A DNA stretch of 64,000 nt, from assembly GCF_047549485.1 (NCBI RefSeq), contig NZ_CP180191.1, forward strand, positions 2,294,001 through 2,358,000, written 5' to 3'. Under the pieces are notes generated by a model. That model was not told the origin of the DNA. It made no database searches and worked only from the letters and a program-made list of their open reading frames with translations. Numbering within the stretch: the first letter of the stretch is position 1; each line of letters opens with the position of its first letter. Positions 8,035 through 19,499 of this stretch are shown in pieces. Made by a program: the position numbers and the translations under genes. Source of the DNA: Piscinibacterium candidicorallinum (GTDB lineage: Bacteria > Pseudomonadota > Gammaproteobacteria > Burkholderiales > Burkholderiaceae_C).

Positions 8035-8295
8035 ATGAAGCGGGACTCGCTTTCCACCGCCGAACGCCGCTTCTATGGACTGTGCTGGTGGCTCGGCGTG
8101 ATCCCCTTTTCGTACTTCTTCTTTCTTGTCGTTGCGGTCGCCCTCGGGTTTGACCCGTGGTATTCCCTTTGGGCGATGGGTGCCGCGGGTATCGGCGGCT
8201 TTGTCCAGTTCAGCTTCGCGTTCGCTCTGAGGGAGGATGTCCGGATCATTCATTCGGCCACAGTTCGAGCATGGGTTGAGCGACTATTTGGCTAG
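8035..8295 (+). CDS. small two-helix membrane protein, unknown function
   Basis: An 86-residue product with two hydrophobic stretches (about 20-40, LGVIPFSYFFFLVVAVALGF, and about 46-62) separated by a short DPWYS turn, with charged ends. It begins 17 bp after metG and ends just before an inverted pair of repeats. GC is below that of its neighbours. No family is recognised. Its long open frame, an ATG and a hydrophobic pattern that makes sense support it as a real gene, but no functional evidence is visible. Confidence 0.55.
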   Translation: MKRDSLSTAERRFYGLCWWLGVIPFSYFFFLVVAVALGFDPWYSLWAMGAAGIGGFVQFSFAFALREDVRIIHSATVRAWVERLFG

Positions 8296-8342
8296 ATCGC
8301 ACACCGCTGGCGCAGCACCCTAGGGCGCTGGCGCAAGGAGGT

Positions 8343-8399
8343 CTTTCCGCATGTCGGGCGCGGCTTTTCAGGCACTTTGGCGTCAAGACCCGCACCACA
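8343..8399 (+). repeat. REP-like hairpin repeat, copy C (forward arm of an inverted pair)
   Basis: Head CTTTCCGCATGTC, then GCGGCTTTTCAGGC, a short loop and GCGTCAAGACCCGC. The outer arms GCGG and CCGC and the inner arms form an imperfect hairpin. It faces copy D 25 bp away, in the gap between the small membrane protein and hemY, which converge. Confidence 0.7.
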
Positions 8400-8424
8400 C
8401 CTCAATTCAAACCCTAGAAGTCCA

Positions 8425-8481
8425 TTCCATGCGCCTCTCCAGCCCACACTGGCTGAAGAATGGCTCTGGACGAGCGGAAAG
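8425..8481 (-). repeat. REP-like hairpin repeat, copy D (reverse arm of an inverted pair)
   Basis: Read on the minus strand: head CTTTCCGCTCGTCC, then TTCTTCAGCCA, a short loop, TGGGCTGGAGA and the tail GCGCATGGA. The length is the same 57 bp as copies C, E and F. The inner stem CAGCC/GGCTG is intact, but the outer arm GCGG has drifted. Confidence 0.7.
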
Positions 8482-8541
8482 GGTTTTGGCGGGTTCGTTA
8501 CAGCGCTCGCTCGGCACTGCGTGCCGAAACCCGTGCGCGGC

Positions 8542-9705
8542 TCAGACCTTCGCGGCCCGCTGGAAGTGCGTGAACGCCGCGTCGCGGTCGCCGCTTTGCT
8601 CGGCCAGTTCGCCCAGCAACGCATGGGTCTCGGGCGCGTTGCGGTAGGCCAGGCTGCGCTCCAGGTATTGGCGCGCCTTGCCCCAAAGCTGCTCGCGCAG
8701 GCACAGGCGGCCCAGGGCGACCAGCAGCGCGCCGTCGGTCGAATGACGCTCCAGCCAGGCTTCGGCCTGGGCGATGCGCGCGGCCATGCTGTTCTCGTGG
8801 CCCTGCGCGTAGGCGGCGATCAGGCGCTCGTCCCAGTGCTGGGCGAGTGCGGCCTCCAGCACCATGCGCGACTGAAGGCCAAGGTCGGCGGCATCGAAGG
8901 CCTGGGCGGCAGCAAGCGCCACGGCCGGGTCCTTGCGCTCGGCGGCGGGCACCTGCTGCCAGAGTGCGTTCACGCCGTAGGCATCGCCCTGCAGGCGCTG
9001 GAACAGGGCCTCGTAGGCATCGGACTTGGTCTTGGCGGCGGCCAGCGGGTGCAGGGCCTTGTGCTTTTCCAGCTGGCGCGCCAGGCGAAGTACATCTTCC
9101 CAGTGCTGCAGGGCCACGGCGGCCTTGAGCTTCAGGCGCAGGGTATGCACATGGCGCGCACCACGCGCCTGCACGCGCTCGATGGCCTCCAGCGCCTTGT
9201 GCGGCTCGCGCGCCTCCAGCGCAATCTCAGCCTGCAGCACGTCGATGGCGGCCTGCATGTCCTGCGTTTCTCCGGCGCGGGCAATCCACTTGGCAGTGCG
9301 CTCGGTCTCGCCCAATTGCGCGCTGGCACGGGCGGCAATCAAGCTGGCGGCGCCGGCGGTTTCCGGTTGCTCGGCGGCGCTCGCGGCCAGGGTCACGGCG
9401 CGCGACCAGCGGCCCTCCACCATGGCGCGTACGGCGGCGGCGAGGCTGGCGGATGCGCCTTCCAGACGGCGGCGGGCGCGGTAGGCGCGGGCCTGCTCGG
9501 GAAGGCGACGGGCCGCATTGGCCACGCCCAGCAGCACATAGCCGGCAATGAAAGTACCCAGCAGGATCAGCACCGCGGCATTGAGCGAGAGGTCGATCCG
9601 GTACGGCGGAATCAGGATCGCGACATTGCCCTCGGCCCGGCGGGCGGCAATCGCCAGCAGCGCGGCCACGACGGCGATGAACAGGAACCAGATGACGCGC
9701 TTCAT
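8542..9705 (-). CDS. hemY: heme biosynthesis-associated membrane protein HemY (TPR)
   Basis: A 387-residue inner-membrane protein with two N-terminal hydrophobic helices (about 4-20 and 43-62; HemY_N region with ILIPPYRIDLSLN) and a TPR-rich helical remainder. It is not protoporphyrinogen oxidase; this HemY is the proteobacterial protein of the hemCDXY cluster, thought to act in the late heme pathway or its assembly. It is the last gene of the reverse-strand cluster, 8 bp after hemX. A small hairpin (CGGCAC/GTGCCG at 8512-8526) and the repeat pair C/D lie beyond its stop. Confidence 0.88.
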   Translation of the reverse strand: MKRVIWFLFIAVVAALLAIAARRAEGNVAILIPPYRIDLSLNAAVLILLGTFIAGYVLLGVANAARRLPEQARAYRARRRLEGASASLAAAVRAMVEGRWSRAVTLAASAAEQPETAGAASLIAARASAQLGETERTAKWIARAGETQDMQAAIDVLQAEIALEAREPHKALEAIERVQARGARHVHTLRLKLKAAVALQHWEDVLRLARQLEKHKALHPLAAAKTKSDAYEALFQRLQGDAYGVNALWQQVPAAERKDPAVALAAAQAFDAADLGLQSRMVLEAALAQHWDERLIAAYAQGHENSMAARIAQAEAWLERHSTDGALLVALGRLCLREQLWGKARQYLERSLAYRNAPETHALLGELAEQSGDRDAAFTHFQRAAKV

Positions 9706-9713
9706 GCGGCCGC

Positions 9714-10781
9714 CTAGTTCCGTGCAGCGCGCACGTTGGCAATCGCCGAGAGCGTCTCGTTCAGGCTCGGTGGCTCGATGGCCACGGTCGCGCTGCCCAC
9801 GGTACGCAGGCTCGTCAGGAAGCTCTGCGTGAGCTTGCTGCGCGGATCGGCGCTGCGGCTCACGGCCACGTCGATGCGCGCCAGGTCCGAGCGCAGCAGC
9901 TGCTGGTTGCGCGCCATCAGCGCCAGGCGCGCATTGGCCAGCTTCAGGCGCAGGGTGTCGCGGTACAGGCGGGCCTGATCGGGCGTCATCAGCAGCACCT
10001 CGTTGCCCGAGAGCTTGCGGATGCTGACCAGTTCGGTGAACTCACGCGTCACATCGGCGCTGAACCGGTCCCACCAGCTGCTGCCGGGCTCGACGGCCTT
10101 CTTCGCTTCCGGGACCGGGCGCGGCTCGGAGAGCAGCGGCAGTTGCTCGACCTGTTCGGACAGGGCATCCAGCCGGATGGCCAGACCGGTGAGATCTGTG
10201 GCCGGTTGGGCCTTCAGGCGCTCGATGTCGCGCGCCAGCACCTTGCGGATGTTGCCGTACTGCGGCTTGTCGGCGCGGGCCAGGCGGGCATCGGCCGTCT
10301 GCAGCGCGGCCAGGGCACCGGTGATGTTGCCGGCCACCTGCAGCTGCTGCGCGGCCAGCTCCACCATGCGCTCGACCTCGATCAGCACAAACTCGTCGCG
10401 GTTGCGCGAAAGCTCTTCGTACAGGCGCTCCAGCGCCACCTGCTGGTTCTGGCTTTCTGCCAGTCGGGTTTCGAGCACGCTGAGCTTGGCCAGCGCGTCG
10501 CGGGTGTTGTCCTGGGCGGCGCGCGCAGCGGCCTGGGCTTCCTTGGCAGCGGCCTGCGCCTCGGCCATGCGCTGGGCAGAGACTTCGGCGACACGCTGCA
10601 CTTCCTGCCCGCGGGTGAAGAACGTGAACAGCGCCACGCCCAGTGCAATCACGGCCACCGCCCACAGCGCGAACAGCGAGGCGCGCTGCGGCTCAACCCG
10701 GGCCGCAGATGCAGCCTGGGGCGCAGCGGCCGGCGGCGCTGGCGATGCGAGGTCGAGATCGGTGCGGTCGGGTTCGGTCAT
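9714..10781 (-). CDS. hemX: HemX-like membrane protein (uroporphyrinogen-III C-methyltransferase-like)
   Basis: A 355-residue protein with a short Pro/Ala-rich N-terminus, one transmembrane helix (LFALWAVAVIALGVALFTFF), a long Ala/Gln-rich coiled coil (about 60-120) and the HemX C-terminal domain with FVLIEVERMVELAAQQLQVA and LLRSDLARIDVAVSRSADP. The protein is often named as a methyltransferase, but the region seen here has no SAM-binding fold; a membrane or scaffold role in heme synthesis is more likely. The start at 10781 (MTEPDRTD) is preferred over an ATG at 10802, but neither has a clear ribosome site. It lies between hemD and hemY. Confidence 0.85.
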   Translation of the reverse strand: MTEPDRTDLDLASPAPPAAAPQAASAARVEPQRASLFALWAVAVIALGVALFTFFTRGQEVQRVAEVSAQRMAEAQAAAKEAQAAARAAQDNTRDALAKLSVLETRLAESQNQQVALERLYEELSRNRDEFVLIEVERMVELAAQQLQVAGNITGALAALQTADARLARADKPQYGNIRKVLARDIERLKAQPATDLTGLAIRLDALSEQVEQLPLLSEPRPVPEAKKAVEPGSSWWDRFSADVTREFTELVSIRKLSGNEVLLMTPDQARLYRDTLRLKLANARLALMARNQQLLRSDLARIDVAVSRSADPRSKLTQSFLTSLRTVGSATVAIEPPSLNETLSAIANVRAARN

Positions 10782-10942
10782 GGGCAGGCTCGATGACCGC
10801 ATTCTAAGGAGTGAAGCGATGCCGTCGGCCCGGCGCTGCGGGCAGATTGCAACCCAGTGTCAGTTCGGCGCTGCACGGTCTGCATGCGCAGCGTGCGTCT
10901 GCGGGTTTGCCCCGCCACTCGGCGCGGCAGAGTGGACGGTGT

Positions 10943-11686
10943 TCAGAGACTGCTCACCGCGGCGCGCACGTCTGCAAAGCCGGCGGCAGCGGCGGCGCGC
11001 TCCACATTGGGGTGCGTGCACAGCGCCACGGCCGCGGGCAGCGCGGCGCGGGCCGGCGCAGACAGGCGCTGCACAAACTCCGCCGGCGCGCTGGCCGTCG
11101 TCAGCAGTACGGCGGCCTGGCGGGTGAACAGCGCGGCCTCCACCTGGCCGTGCACTGGGTCAGGCCAAGGCATGGGCTCGCGGTGGTAGAGCGTCACACA
11201 CCGCACGCTGCGGCCATGCTCGCGCAGCGCGTCGGGCAGCGCCTCCTTGCCGGCTTGCGCGCGGCCGATCACGACCAGCTCGCCATGACGCGTGAGTTCG
11301 AGCAGTGCGGGTAGCAGACCCAGCGCATCGTGCGAGGCAGAGACCAGCACCCGTGAAGCGCGCGGCACACCGCCCAGACGTGCGCTGCTGGACGGGCCCA
11401 TTACGGCAATGTGCTCGGGTGCACGGGCAATCCGGCCGGCCGCGGCCAGCTCCGCGTAGACCTGCGTGGCATTGGGGCTGACCAGCACGAGCACATGGGC
11501 GCGGTTGATCCATGCCGCGGCGTCCACAAGCTCGTCCTCAGCGGCCGGGCGGATGCCGTTCAGCGGGCAGTCAAGCACCTCGCCGTACGGCCCGCCGGGA
11601 AGCGCCGCCATGTCCAGCGCGGCACCCATGCCCGCCTCTGCGCCTTCGAGCTGCGGCCGGGTGTTGAGCAGTACGCGCGCGCTCAT
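10943..11686 (-). CDS. hemD: uroporphyrinogen-III synthase
   Basis: Closes and inverts ring D of hydroxymethylbilane to give uroporphyrinogen III. The 247-residue product shows the family pattern: N-terminal VLLNTRPQ, the central LVLVSPNAT, VLVSASHDALGL and C-terminal VLLTTASAPAEF. The sequence is weakly conserved, as usual for HemD, so position next to hemC is strong support. It starts 15 bp after hemC. A 140-160 bp gap separates it from hemX, unlike the fused HemDX seen in some relatives. Confidence 0.88.
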   Translation of the reverse strand: MSARVLLNTRPQLEGAEAGMGAALDMAALPGGPYGEVLDCPLNGIRPAAEDELVDAAAWINRAHVLVLVSPNATQVYAELAAAGRIARAPEHIAVMGPSSSARLGGVPRASRVLVSASHDALGLLPALLELTRHGELVVIGRAQAGKEALPDALREHGRSVRCVTLYHREPMPWPDPVHGQVEAALFTRQAAVLLTTASAPAEFVQRLSAPARAALPAAVALCTHPNVERAAAAAGFADVRAAVSSL

Positions 11687-11701
11687 GCGGGCGGGCGGTG
11701 C

Positions 11702-12646
11702 TCAGGCTTCGGGCGTGGCCGGCGCGACGATCGCCAGCGCACCAGCCTCGATCAGGGCGCGGCCCACGCGTTGGCCCAGCGCCTCTGCGCTCTCGCCAGG
11801 CTGCTGGGTGGCGCTCTGCGCGCGCTGCTCGCTGCCGTCGGTCGCGCCGACCCAGGCACGGATGTGCAGCAGGCCGTCGTCGGTATGGATGGCATGGGCG
11901 GCCAGGGGCATCGAGCAGGAGCCGCCCAGGGTGCGCGACACGGCCCGCTCGGCCAGCACGCAGGCGGTGGTCCGGGCGTCGGCCAGAGCAGCCAGCGCGG
12001 CCTGCACGTCCATGCGGCTGGCAAGGCACTCGATACCCAGCGCGCCCTGGCCGGCTGCGGGCAGCATGTCTTCCGGGCTCATGATGTGGCGGATGCGGTC
12101 TGTGTAGCCCAGCCGCTTCAGGCCGGCAGCGGCCAGCACGATGCAGCGGTATTGGCCGCGGTCCAGCTTGGCCAGGCGCGTATCCAGATTGCCGCGCAGA
12201 CTTTCAATCTTGAGTTGCGGATACTTCGAAAGAATCCAGGCCTGGCGGCGCAGGCTGCTGGTGCCCACCACGCTGCCGGCGGGCAGGCTGGCCAGATCGT
12301 CGGCGCCTACCAACGCATCGCGCGGGTCTTCACGCTCGGTGATCGCGGTGAGCTTGAACTCCGGTTCCAGCTCCATGGGCACGTCCTTGAGGGAATGCAC
12401 GGCGAGGTCCGCCCGGCCTTCGAGCAGCGCGACTTCCAGCTCCTTGATGAACAGGCCCTTGCCACCCACCGCGGACAGGGTGCGGTCGAGGATGTTGTCG
12501 CCCCGAGTCGTCATGGGCTGCAGGCGCACCTCGCAGTCCGGGTAGAGCGCCTTGAGGCGGGCCGCGATGTGTTCGGCCTGCCAGAGAGCGAGGCGGCTTT
12601 CGCGGGTGGCAATGACGAGGCGCTTGGGGCTGACAGTGTTGGGCAT
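11702..12646 (-). CDS. hemC: hydroxymethylbilane synthase (porphobilinogen deaminase)
   Basis: Polymerises four porphobilinogen units into hydroxymethylbilane. The 314-residue product has the typical start LVIATRESRLALWQAEHI, the conserved SLKDVPMEL region, GTSSLRRQA, LRGNLDTRL, and the cofactor-binding cysteine in LGGSCSMP that anchors the dipyrromethane. It is first in the reverse-strand heme cluster and divergent from ppc. Confidence 0.96.
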   Translation of the reverse strand: MPNTVSPKRLVIATRESRLALWQAEHIAARLKALYPDCEVRLQPMTTRGDNILDRTLSAVGGKGLFIKELEVALLEGRADLAVHSLKDVPMELEPEFKLTAITEREDPRDALVGADDLASLPAGSVVGTSSLRRQAWILSKYPQLKIESLRGNLDTRLAKLDRGQYRCIVLAAAGLKRLGYTDRIRHIMSPEDMLPAAGQGALGIECLASRMDVQAALAALADARTTACVLAERAVSRTLGGSCSMPLAAHAIHTDDGLLHIRAWVGATDGSEQRAQSATQQPGESAEALGQRVGRALIEAGALAIVAPATPEA

Positions 12647-12999
12647 GTAGGACCGGTGGGGATGCGATGAGCAGAAGGCAACAAAGCATCAAGGATAGGG
12701 GCAACCCTTCCCAGACAGCCATCAAGCCAAGCCGTAATTGACCGACGGGCTTGGCCCGGCGGCGCGCTGCGGCCTGCTGCCCGGGACATCCGGCTGCACC
12801 AGGCTGACGATTCCCTGCGCGCTTGCTTGCCACGCTGCAAGTTTTTCGACACCATTGATCGAGAATTGCTGCAGTGCAGTGTAGTATTGCTACGCACCCG
12901 GTCTGGCGAAATGTAGTTTTTCGCAGTTCTTGCCAGTGGGTCCATGTCCCGGCGTGCCTGCCACGGCGCGTCCGTCCTGCCCCTTGCCCGAGTCCGCGC
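12647..12999. other. hemC-ppc divergent intergenic region
   Basis: This 353-bp gap must hold the promoters of both hemC and ppc. It contains an inverted repeat CCAAGCC/GGCTTGG (12727-12733, 12748-12754) and two similar AT-rich words, TGTAGTATTGCTACG near 12880 and TGTAGTTTTTCGC near 12912. These could be promoter or operator elements, but I cannot assign them. No convincing gene is seen in it. Confidence 0.4.
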
Positions 13000-15783
<2,784 letters not shown>

Positions 15784-15810
15784 GCCTGTCCTGTCGGTTG
15801 CGCGCACCGC

Positions 15811-16158
15811 ATGAACTACTGGGCAACCGACGATGACCCGCACTTCGCTGCGGGTCATTACGTCGAAGACTGGGAGATCGAGCGTCTTGCTGCGCTGAGC
15901 GCGCCCGTGCGCGAGCTGCTGCGCATTGAGGCTTCCGCTGGCAACAAGATCACGCACATCTGCGAACGCTTCATCGAGCTCAAAAAACCGCTCGGTCTCC
16001 GTGTCGATGCCCTGCCTGAAGGCATCGTGTTCTGGACCCCGCTGCGCGACGCCGAGCCGCGCTTCTGGGATGGCGACGAGTCCGGGGTGGTGCAGTGCCT
16101 GGCGAGCCGGACACGGATCCATCCGACGATCTGGAACGTCGAGCCGGAAGACGCTTAG
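15811..16158 (+). CDS. hypothetical protein, unknown function
   Basis: A 115-residue soluble, acidic protein rich in Trp, Glu and Asp (MNYWATDDDPHF, VEDWEIERLAALS, IVFWTPLRDAEPRFWDGDE). I see no signal peptide, membrane segment or recognised motif. It starts 27 bp after ppc on the same strand, so it may be co-transcribed, and is followed by repeat copy E. The open frame and plausible composition support it, but nothing shows its role. Confidence 0.5.
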   Translation: MNYWATDDDPHFAAGHYVEDWEIERLAALSAPVRELLRIEASAGNKITHICERFIELKKPLGLRVDALPEGIVFWTPLRDAEPRFWDGDESGVVQCLASRTRIHPTIWNVEPEDA

Positions 16159-16185
16159 GGCGAGTCGGCACCAGATTGAACAAGC

Positions 16186-16242
16186 CTTTCCGCTTGTCCC
16201 ATGCGGCTTTCCAGCCATTTTGGCCTGAAGAGCCGCATCCAG
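16186..16242 (+). repeat. REP-like hairpin repeat, copy E
   Basis: The best-preserved copy: head CTTTCCGCTTGTC, outer arms ATGCGGCT (16201-16208) and AGCCGCAT (16231-16238) that pair exactly, with an inner CCAGCC/TGGCCTG arm. It lies between the unknown gene at 15811 and the Fur box of bfd. No inverted partner is visible next to it. Confidence 0.75.
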
Positions 16243-16325
16243 AGCCGATCTCGCTTTCTAGGCGAAGTTGATCCAAGGACGCACTCCGCCCGGCCGACCC
16301 GTTCGCGGAACATGCATTAATCGCA

Positions 16326-16344
16326 ATTGCGAATCGTTCGCATT
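16326..16344 (+). promoter_or_regulatory. Fur box upstream of bfd
   Basis: ATTGCGAATCGTTCGCATT is a 19-bp near-palindrome (GCGAA/TTCGC around TCG) with the form of betaproteobacterial Fur sites. It ends 17 bp before the bfd start, so iron-loaded Fur would repress bfd in iron-rich cells. Confidence 0.7.
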
Positions 16345-16361
16345 TGAGCTACGCTGCGTGC

Positions 16362-16592
16362 ATGATCATTTGTGTCTGCCACAACGTGAACGAGCGCGCG
16401 ATCCGCAAGGCGGTGGAGGCGGGGCATGGCTCGTTTGAGGCGATCCAGATGGAGCTAGGCGTGGCCACCTGCTGCGGCTGTTGCGCAGACCATGCGCGCA
16501 ACCTGGTGAGCGAACTCACCGCCACGGCCTGCGCCTGCCGACCGGTTGCACGCAGCCAGCCGCTCATGCAGATCAGCGAGCCTGCGGCCTGA
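16362..16592 (+). CDS. bfd: bacterioferritin-associated ferredoxin
   Basis: A small [2Fe-2S] protein that reduces the Fe(III) core of bacterioferritin so that iron can be released. The 76-residue product has the Bfd cysteine pattern: CVC near the start (MIICVCHNVNERAI) and CCGCC about 30 residues later. It has a C-terminal extension with a CAC motif beyond the usual core. I chose the ATG at 16362, since an upstream in-frame ATG at 16344 lies in the Fur box. The bacterioferritin gene follows 166 bp downstream. Confidence 0.92.
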   Translation: MIICVCHNVNERAIRKAVEAGHGSFEAIQMELGVATCCGCCADHARNLVSELTATACACRPVARSQPLMQISEPAA

Positions 16593-16758
16593 ACCCGCCC
16601 TGTGCAGCCGCTCAGCGGAGCGCCGGTATCTGCTGCCGCACAGCTGCGGTCCGCGGCCCGCCCCCTGCCCCTGCCGCCATCCGGTTGTCCGCCTGTGCGC
16701 GCACGCACGGCGCTGCTAAGTTCAGCCCACACACCCAGGAATCAAAGGAGCGCAAGGC

Positions 16759-17241
16759 ATGAAGGGCGATCCCACCGTCATCAAGCACCTGAACGCGCAG
16801 CTCAAGAACGAGCTGACCGCGATCAACCAGTACTTCCTGCATGCGCGCATGTACAAGCACTGGGGCCTGACCAAGCTCGGCGACCACGAGTATCACGAGT
16901 CGATCGAGGAGATGAAGCACGCCGACAAGCTGATCGAGCGCATCTTCATGCTCGACGGCCTGCCCAATCTGCAGTACCTCAACAAGCTCTTGATCGGCGA
17001 GACCACACCGGAGGTCCTGGCCTGCGACCTGAAGCTTGAGCAGGGCTCGCAGCTCACGCTCAAGGAGGGCATCGCCTACTGCGAGAGCGTCAAGGACTAC
17101 ATCAGCCGCGAGATTCTGGTGGAGATCCTGGATGACACCGAGGAACACATCGACTGGCTGGAGACGCAGCTCGACCTGATCGAGAAGGTCGGCCTGCCGA
17201 ACTACCAGCAGTCGATGATGGAGATTCCTTCGGGTGGCTAG
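16759..17241 (+). CDS. bfr: bacterioferritin
   Basis: Iron-storage heme protein forming 24-subunit shells. The 160-residue product carries the ferroxidase ligands Glu18, Glu51, His54, Glu94, Glu127 and His130, and the heme ligand Met52 (EEMKHADK). It is full length. An AAGGAG ribosome site lies 8 bp before the ATG. It follows bfd on the same strand, but the 166-bp gap allows its own promoter. Confidence 0.96.
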   Translation: MKGDPTVIKHLNAQLKNELTAINQYFLHARMYKHWGLTKLGDHEYHESIEEMKHADKLIERIFMLDGLPNLQYLNKLLIGETTPEVLACDLKLEQGSQLTLKEGIAYCESVKDYISREILVEILDDTEEHIDWLETQLDLIEKVGLPNYQQSMMEIPSGG

Positions 17242-17274
17242 GCGGCTGATTGGATCGATGTGCCGCCTTCGCAC

Positions 17275-18774
17275 CTAGCGGACAGCGGCTCCCGGCAAGC
17301 CGGGGCAGTCCCCACAGTTCGCGGCGATGCGCTCATCAATGCGCCGCAGCATCTCCTCGAAGAAGGGGTTGCTCGTGGCGCGCAGCACGGTATCCAGATC
17401 GGTCACGAGCACGCCGCGCTCGCCGCGTGGCGCGACCACGCCCAGACTCAGGCCGAACTCATTGCGCTGCGTGGGCGCTGAGCCGTAGAGCGAGTCGCTC
17501 GGCGGAAACGGCACCGCCACGTGCGACAGCGAGTAGTAGAAGTCCGGGTAGCCCACGCTCAGCGGCCGGGTCTGGGTCTGCGTGCTCGCCGCAGGCGTGA
17601 GCAGGGCAAGCGCACGCTCGTCCGAGCTGCCGCCATTCGTGATCACATCCACGGCGTAGGCGCGCGGCGCGGGCGGCAGCATCTTCTCAATGGCGGCATC
17701 AGCCCGGTTTCGGATCAATGAAGACAGATCCGGACGGCGATTCAGGTCATAGAGCACCAGCAGATGGCCCGGCCCCTGCAGGCGGCCGAAGAGCTGCGTG
17801 ACCACCGCGGGCGTGCTCACGGTCGCATCCATCACGGACTGGAAGGCCAGTACGGGCGGCAGACTGGCCGCCCGTTCGCTTGAGCCGAGCCTTGCCTGAA
17901 CCTGCTGCGTGAGCGCATGGGACTCCACCGCAGCGCGTACCGGAAAGGAGTTGTATTTGAAGGGAATGAACTCCGGCAGATTGCTCAGCCAGGCGGCCTT
18001 GGCAAAGGGTGGCAAGTAGGCGGGCAGGCCCGCAAGACCTGCAAAGCGCGCGAAGCCGGACACTCCCACCATGGGCGAGACCAGAATGAGCTGGGCAGGC
18101 CGCGGCTGGCCAGCCGCCATGACGACGGGGTCGGTGGCGAGCATGAGCGCCAGGGCGCCGCCGTTGGAAAAGCCCACCACGTGCAGCGGCTTGCCCGGCC
18201 CCGCCAGACGCGCGGCTTCGCGCCAGCCCAGCCGCGTGGCGGCCAGCCAGTGTTCGGTATGGGCGCCGATCAAGCCGGCGGGCACTGTGCCGTGCCCCGG
18301 CAGGCGAATGGCCACCACGGCAAAGCCGCGCGACTGGTAGTGCCGGCCGATGTGGCGCAGGCTGTAAGGCGAATCGGTCAGACCATGCAGCAACAGCACG
18401 GCGCCGCGGATCTCCCCCTCGGGCTTGAGCACGTGGCTGCGGTTCCAGTCGTGCGCAAACGCCAGCGGATGGACGCTGCTGCCGGGGTGGTAGCGGTTCA
18501 GGGCGACGGGGATGCGATTGTCCGCAGCGGCGGTGGCAGCGTGGGCCCGCTCGGCCAGCTCGCGCATCAGCTCGGACTCACGCGCCAGATAGGCAGGCCA
18601 GTCGGCTGCATCCATCTCGCTGACGCTCAGCTCATCGGGCACCCAGGTGTGCCAGTACTGCAGCTCCGGCGCCAGGCGGGCCTGAACCATGCGGTAGACG
18701 AGCACCGTGACCACGGCAGTCAGCAGCACGAGGGCCAGCAGCTTGGCGAAGGACGTCAGACGCGCGATTGGCAT
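17275..18774 (-). CDS. membrane-anchored alpha/beta hydrolase (esterase/lipase-like)
   Basis: A 499-residue protein with one N-terminal transmembrane helix (about 10-27) and a periplasmic hydrolase domain. Visible elements: oxyanion-hole region LLHGLTDSP, nucleophile elbow GFSNGG, a likely acid in QSVMDATVS and a likely histidine in YYSLSHVAVPFPPSD. The fold resembles S33-type serine hydrolases and lysophospholipase-like enzymes. The substrate is unknown. It is convergent with bfr (gap 33 bp). Confidence 0.8.
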   Translation of the reverse strand: MPIARLTSFAKLLALVLLTAVVTVLVYRMVQARLAPELQYWHTWVPDELSVSEMDAADWPAYLARESELMRELAERAHAATAAADNRIPVALNRYHPGSSVHPLAFAHDWNRSHVLKPEGEIRGAVLLLHGLTDSPYSLRHIGRHYQSRGFAVVAIRLPGHGTVPAGLIGAHTEHWLAATRLGWREAARLAGPGKPLHVVGFSNGGALALMLATDPVVMAAGQPRPAQLILVSPMVGVSGFARFAGLAGLPAYLPPFAKAAWLSNLPEFIPFKYNSFPVRAAVESHALTQQVQARLGSSERAASLPPVLAFQSVMDATVSTPAVVTQLFGRLQGPGHLLVLYDLNRRPDLSSLIRNRADAAIEKMLPPAPRAYAVDVITNGGSSDERALALLTPAASTQTQTRPLSVGYPDFYYSLSHVAVPFPPSDSLYGSAPTQRNEFGLSLGVVAPRGERGVLVTDLDTVLRATSNPFFEEMLRRIDERIAANCGDCPGLPGAAVR

Positions 18775-18861
18775 GGTGGGGGCGATTCAGGGCGAGCCCG
18801 GAGTGTGGCCGAGATCGCGTCCGGCCTCCAGTTCAGGCACGGGTGCATTGTGCGGCGGGGT

Positions 18862-18901
18862 CACAAAACAAAACCGGCAGGGCCTTGCGGGCCTGCCGGT
18901 T
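18862..18901 (-). terminator. rho-independent terminator of efp
   Basis: AACCGGCAGG (18872-18881) and CCTGCCGGTT (18892-18901) form a 10-bp perfect stem around a 10-base GC-rich centre. Read on the minus strand the stem runs into TTTTGTTTTGTG, a classic T-rich tail, 38 bp past the efp stop. Confidence 0.85.
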
Positions 18902-18938
18902 CAGTCTTGCAGCGTGGGCGTGCGAAGCCCGTGCCGGA

Positions 18939-19499
18939 TCACTTCACGCGAGCGCGGTATTCAGCGGTGCGGGTGTCGATCTCGATCTTGTCGCCGATTT
19001 CCACGAAGGCCGGGACCTGGATCTCGTAGTTGGTGGGCTTGATGCGGGCCGGCTTCATGACCTTGCCCGAGGTGTCGCCCTTGACGGCCGGCTCGGTGTA
19101 TTCCACTTCACGCACCAGCGCAGTGGGCAGTTCCACCGAAATGGCCTTGCCTTCGTAGAACACCACTTCGGCGGGCATGCCTTCGTCGAGATAGTTCAGG
19201 GCGTCGCCCATCATCTCGCCTTCGATCTCGTACTGGTTGTATTCGGCGTCCATCCAGACATACATCGGGTCAGCGAAGTAGCTGTACGTCACTTCCTTGC
19301 GGTCCAGCATCAGCACGTCGAACTTTTCGTCGGCCTTGTAGACGGTCTCGGTGCCCGAACCCGTAAGCAGGTTCTTGAGCTTCATCTTCACGACCGCAGC
19401 GTTGCGGCCGGACTTGTTGTATTCGGTCTTGAGGACGACCAGCGGGTCCTTGCCGACCATGATGACGTTGCCGGCGCGCAATTCCTGTGCGATTTTCAT
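18939..19499 (-). CDS. efp: elongation factor P (Arg32 type, rhamnosylated)
   Basis: Relieves ribosomes stalled at polyproline stretches. The 186-residue product has three beta domains. At the tip of domain I the modified residue is Arg32 (YNKSGRNAAVV), not Lys as in E. coli; such EF-Ps are rhamnosylated by EarP, whose gene lies just upstream. I chose the ATG at 19499 (MKIAQELRAGNVI). A frame to 19604 exists but its extra residues are not family-like. It ends with a clear terminator. Confidence 0.97.
   Translation of the reverse strand: MKIAQELRAGNVIMVGKDPLVVLKTEYNKSGRNAAVVKMKLKNLLTGSGTETVYKADEKFDVLMLDRKEVTYSYFADPMYVWMDAEYNQYEIEGEMMGDALNYLDEGMPAEVVFYEGKAISVELPTALVREVEYTEPAVKGDTSGKVMKPARIKPTNYEIQVPAFVEIGDKIEIDTRTAEYRARVK

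Noticed and set aside
8377..9717. 446-codon frame antisense to hemY
   Set aside because: It starts inside the repeat pair and mirrors hemY codon positions.
12870..12930. Two similar TGTAGT words before ppc as operators
   Set aside because: The match is short and imperfect and could be promoter parts; I do not have enough to call a regulator site.
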